DNA of 64,000 nucleotides from Caldithrix abyssi DSM 13497 (GTDB taxonomy: Bacteria > Calditrichota > Calditrichia > Calditrichales > Calditrichaceae). The translations under genes were made by a program, and so were the position numbers. The stretch is taken from positions 3,098,501 through 3,162,500 of the forward strand of contig NZ_CP018099.1 in NCBI RefSeq assembly GCF_001886815.1, written 5' to 3'. The notes under the pieces are model-generated. The model had not been told where the DNA came from and searched no databases. It was given only the letters and a program-made list of their open reading frames with translations. Within the stretch, counting starts at the first letter, position 1. Each line of letters starts with the position of its first letter. Of this stretch, positions 61,086 through 64,000 are shown in pieces.

Positions 61086-61859
61086 TTAACGTAATTCCTG
61101 CCCAATCGGTTTCAGAAAATTTTCTCGCACCAGATTGCCGATCGATTGTTTAACCATATTCCAATTTTCGTACTCAAACATCAAACACTTTAGTAATTCT
61201 GGTCTTTTAATGAACATTTTAATCAATAAACGCCATGGAAGGTCGCCCTGCAAAAGGGGTTGCCAGTGTTGGCGTGTGGTTTTTCCTGCGGGATGATCTA
61301 AGGCGTGGATGATGAAAGGACGCTCCATTGCCAATAAGCGGAAGATTAACTGCCCAACCTGGCGAGCGGTCTGTTCAAAAGTTTGGCTGGCCGCAGCCTG
61401 ATGAAAAAAGCGGGGGATGTCAAGAACCGGCAAAATTCGTTCATCTTCATTTTGCAAGCGTAAAATAAGGGCCAAAAATTCCGGGGGAGTTTGTTTCGGA
61501 AAATCGTTTTCGATGCCAATACGAATTTTGTCGGAGTTGAGCGAAAGTTGAAGCACATTTTCCCGGTAGGGCTGATGTTGAATTAAATACACTTCGCGCT
61601 CCAGCGATTGCCCAAAAGTATTTAAAAAGGTGGGCAAATCATTCTGAGGAAAATCTGTCGGCAGGTGCAAATGCAGGGTAAACTCGGCGGCAGATTTCTG
61701 CAGCAGGGCTAAAGATTGATCTGTAAGCTGCAGCGGATTTAAAAATAGCTGGATTTGCCTGAACTTTGCCCGGCGCGCATATTCAATGGTCGTTTGCCAG
61801 GAATAATTTTGTGGTCTGGCCACGGCGCTGGCCAGACCCAATTTGGCAAAAGTTAACAT
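61086..61859 (-). CDS. TIM-barrel protein, AP endonuclease 2/xylose isomerase-like
   Basis: The 257-residue protein shows the pattern of the sugar-phosphate isomerase/epimerase superfamily: KLGLASAVARP start, YARRAKFRQIQLFLNPL, FTLHLHLPTDFP, RIGIENDF and ILPVLDIPRFFHQA, with His and Glu residues at strand ends. The metal-site set is not complete to my eye, so activity is uncertain. Its start codon overlaps the folD stop by 1 base, hence translational coupling with folate metabolism. Confidence 0.65.
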   Translation of the reverse strand: MLTFAKLGLASAVARPQNYSWQTTIEYARRAKFRQIQLFLNPLQLTDQSLALLQKSAAEFTLHLHLPTDFPQNDLPTFLNTFGQSLEREVYLIQHQPYRENVLQLSLNSDKIRIGIENDFPKQTPPEFLALILRLQNEDERILPVLDIPRFFHQAAASQTFEQTARQVGQLIFRLLAMERPFIIHALDHPAGKTTRQHWQPLLQGDLPWRLLIKMFIKRPELLKCLMFEYENWNMVKQSIGNLVRENFLKPIGQELR

Positions 61860-62752
61860 TAATCGATGGCGATTTGATTCTGACGGGCGGCCACGGTCAG
61901 GGTATTGTGCATAAGCATGGCAATGGTCATAGGCCCCACGCCGCCTGGCACGGGCGTAATGCCCGCCGCCTTTGGCAGCACTTCATCAAAGGCCACGTCG
62001 CCCACCAGCACGTACCCTTTTTCGTTATCGGCATCTTTTCGATTAATGCCCACGTCGATAACCACTGCGCCCTCTTTAACCATGTCGGCTTTAACAAATT
62101 CGGGCCGTCCCATGGCCGCCACCAGAATATCGGCCTGGCGCGTGAATTCGGGCAAGTTTTTCGTGCGGCTGTGAACAACCGTTACCGTGGCGTTTGCAGC
62201 CGATGCTTTTTGCATCAAAAGATTGGCCATGGGTTTACCCACGATATTGCTGCGGCCGATTATCACCGCGTGTTTGCCTTCGGTTTGAATCTGGTAATAT
62301 TTTAACATTTCCACAATACCGGCCGGCGTACAGGGCAGCACGTAGGGTTTGCCGCTTACCAGCAGGCCCACATTGCGCGGATGAAAACAATCCACGTCTT
62401 TATCGGGATCTATTTTCAACAGGACTCTGTGCTCATCGATATGCGACGGCAAAGGCAGCTGTACCAGAATGCCGTGCGTCGAACGATCCGCATTCAATTT
62501 TTCAATGAGCTGCAGCAGTTCCGCTTGAGACGTGGCAGCCGGCAAATGGAGCGTTTCGGAATCCATGCCCAGCTTTTGGCAGGTCTTTTCTTTACGCGAA
62601 ACATAAACTTTAGACGCCGGATCATCGCCTACCAGAATCACCGTTAATCGGGGCAAAATTCCTTTTTCTTTTAAGATTTTTAACCGTTCGCTCACCTGAC
62701 CGTAAATATGGTCGGCGACGGGTTTTCCTTTTAACAGTTTATCTTTCTGCAC
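61859..62752 (-). CDS. folD: Bifunctional methylenetetrahydrofolate dehydrogenase/cyclohydrolase FolD
   Basis: The 297-residue cytoplasmic enzyme interconverts methylene-, methenyl- and formyl-tetrahydrofolate using NADP. Signatures are [19 protein letters not shown] (catalytic Lys in the SYxxxK position), [43 protein letters not shown] and [14 protein letters not shown]. The length is normal. It has one downstream partner, the TIM-barrel gene, by 1-base overlap, and starts 78 bases after the second RNase Y. Confidence 0.96.
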   Translation of the reverse strand: MQKDKLLKGKPVADHIYGQVSERLKILKEKGILPRLTVILVGDDPASKVYVSRKEKTCQKLGMDSETLHLPAATSQAELLQLIEKLNADRSTHGILVQLPLPSHIDEHRVLLKIDPDKDVDCFHPRNVGLLVSGKPYVLPCTPAGIVEMLKYYQIQTEGKHAVIIGRSNIVGKPMANLLMQKASAANATVTVVHSRTKNLPEFTRQADILVAAMGRPEFVKADMVKEGAVVIDVGINRKDADNEKGYVLVGDVAFDEVLPKAAGITPVPGGVGPMTIAMLMHNTLTVAARQNQIAID

Positions 62753-62830
62753 CTTCAGGTTCTCCGGATATTATTTAATGTTCATAGATTATTTTCAATA
62801 AATCAAAGCCGGCCACCGAGTTCAGGGCGG

Positions 62831-64000
62831 TTAAGCAAAATCAAAGGCCCGGAATTCCCGGATTACCACCACCTTTACCTGGCCGGGATAATCCGTTTCA
62901 TTTTGAATTTTTTTAGCGATTTCACTGGCCAGGTTAAAACTGGCCACATCGTCAACCTTTTCATGGTCGATAATCACGCGCACCTCTTTACCGGCCTGGA
63001 TGGCATAGGCCGCTTTAACGCCTTCAAAGGACATGGCGATTTCTTCAAACGATTCCATGCGTGTAACAAAGTTTTCGATGACTTCCCGACGCGCGCCCGG
63101 CCGCGAACGGCTGATATCATTGGCAATTTGCACCAGAATGGTGATAGGCGAAATGGGCTCTACCTCTCCATGATGCCCCAAAATGGCGTTTAGCACAATG
63201 GGATTTTCGCCGTATTTTTTAGCCAGTTCGTAGCCTAACTCTGTATGGCTGCCTTCCACATTCCGGCGATCCACAGCCCGGCCGATATCGTGCAGCAAGC
63301 CGGCCCTGCGCGCCAGTTGTTCGTCCAGCCCCAGTTCAGCGGCCATAATTCCGGAAATGATGGCCACCTCTTTACTATGCTGCAGCACGTTTTGCCCAAA
63401 GCTGGTGCGATATCGTAACTTACCCAGCATGTAGGTTAAATCCTGGTGCAGGCCGTGCAACCCTACATCAATAAGCGCCTGTTCGCCCAGCTCACGCAAA
63501 AATTCATCCATTTCCTGAACGGTTTTTTCATAGGTTTCTTCAATGCGCCCGGGATGAATTCGTCCGTCGTTGACCAGTTTTTCCATGGTCAGGCGCGCCA
63601 GTTCACGACGGTACGGATCATATCCGCTTAAGATAACGGCCTCGGGCGTATCGTCCACAATCACGTCGATGCCGGTTACAATTTCAAAGGCGCGGATATT
63701 CCGGCCTTCGCGCCCGATGATCCGCCCCTTCATCTCATCGTTGGGCAGGGTTACAACGGCCACGGTGGATTCGATGGCGTGATCCGAAGCGGACTGCTGC
63801 ATGGCCGATATGATAATATCTTTTGCCTTGCTCTGCGCCTCTTTTTGCGCTTCTTCCAGAATTTGATAGACCGCAGTGGAAGCTTCTTTTTTAGCCGATT
63901 CCAGCAGGTTGTCGAGCAAAAGTTGTTTGGCTTCTTCGCGCGTTAAACCGGCGATAGATTCCAGTTTTTTATTTTGCTCGTCCAGAAGCTGATTGAGTTT
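62831..64000 (-). CDS. Ribonuclease Y paralogue, partial (N-terminus beyond window)
   Basis: The frame is open to the right edge; about 389 C-terminal residues are seen. A coiled-coil end (QNKKLESIAGLTREEAKQLLL) is followed by a KH domain (GRIIGREGRNIRAFEIVTGIDVIVDDTPE) and an HD domain (LARRAGLLHDIGRAV, AILGHHGEVEP). The C-terminus is YPGQVKVVVIREFRAFDFA. The protein is clearly related to the intact RNase Y at 31372-32961 but differs throughout, so it is an old duplicate and not a recent copy. A membrane anchor would be in the missing part. It lies 78 bases upstream of folD on the same strand. Confidence 0.93.
   Translation of the reverse strand, partial: KLNQLLDEQNKKLESIAGLTREEAKQLLLDNLLESAKKEASTAVYQILEEAQKEAQSKAKDIIISAMQQSASDHAIESTVAVVTLPNDEMKGRIIGREGRNIRAFEIVTGIDVIVDDTPEAVILSGYDPYRRELARLTMEKLVNDGRIHPGRIEETYEKTVQEMDEFLRELGEQALIDVGLHGLHQDLTYMLGKLRYRTSFGQNVLQHSKEVAIISGIMAAELGLDEQLARRAGLLHDIGRAVDRRNVEGSHTELGYELAKKYGENPIVLNAILGHHGEVEPISPITILVQIANDISRSRPGARREVIENFVTRMESFEEIAMSFEGVKAAYAIQAGKEVRVIIDHEKVDDVASFNLASEIAKKIQNETDYPGQVKVVVIREFRAFDFA

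Overview
The window looks like a piece of chromosome from a Gram-negative, probably thermophilic bacterium of the FCB side of the tree. A Caldithrix-like member of Calditrichota fits best. This is inferred from lipid A and heptose genes, an LpxC-FabZ fusion, BamA/TamB/Skp, RNase Y and the membrane Fe-S oxidoreductase; no phylogenetic marker was aligned.

Positions 1-31 kb are a dense, almost entirely minus-strand block of housekeeping genes. They comprise ADP-heptose synthesis (rfaE1/rfaE2), a REC-PAS-histidine kinase, gamma-glutamyltransferase, a thioredoxin-like lipoprotein, a RodZ-like protein, recJ, the RNase P RNA gene, a zinc-ribbon coiled coil, a CAU tRNA, a large protein I do not recognise, rseP, an outer-membrane protein, a lipoate ligase-like protein, and the envelope cluster lpxA-lpxC/fabZ-lpxD-skp-bamA-tamB. 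A membrane Fe-S oxidoreductase, aminopeptidase, peptide deformylase and RNase Y follow.

Positions 32-38 kb are a mobile-element landing zone. A small element with CTGAATGTCCCCCAA ends has been split by a second inverted-repeat sequence, by an IS whose transposase carries an N-terminal DruA-type (DUF4338) domain, and by an IS110-family gene. The whole composite is flanked by a 16-bp target duplication. An intact 229-bp relative with its own duplication lies at 26.4 kb. The composite ends only a few bases from the -35 box of a nickel-uptake operon at 38-43.7 kb (TonB receptor, NikK/NikL-like proteins, NikM, NikQ, NikO), whose promoter carries a NikR-type operator.

Positions 44-51 kb (minus) hold a citrate module: TrmB-like regulator, isocitrate dehydrogenase, HD-domain protein, fused aconitase, a CitD-CitE fusion and CitF. 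These enzymes would link 2-oxoglutarate, isocitrate, citrate, and oxaloacetate plus acetate. The rest holds a porin, DUF423 protein, ferredoxin, dodecin, MerR regulator, a secreted protein with Asp/Gly-rich repeats, an OPT transporter and a PqqD-like protein. It also holds a selenide-water dikinase (SelD) whose reading frame contains an in-frame UGA, very probably selenocysteine, so the gene is about 39 codons longer than its ATG-to-stop frame. A DUF58 protein, folD and a second RNase Y paralogue, cut by the window edge, complete the window.
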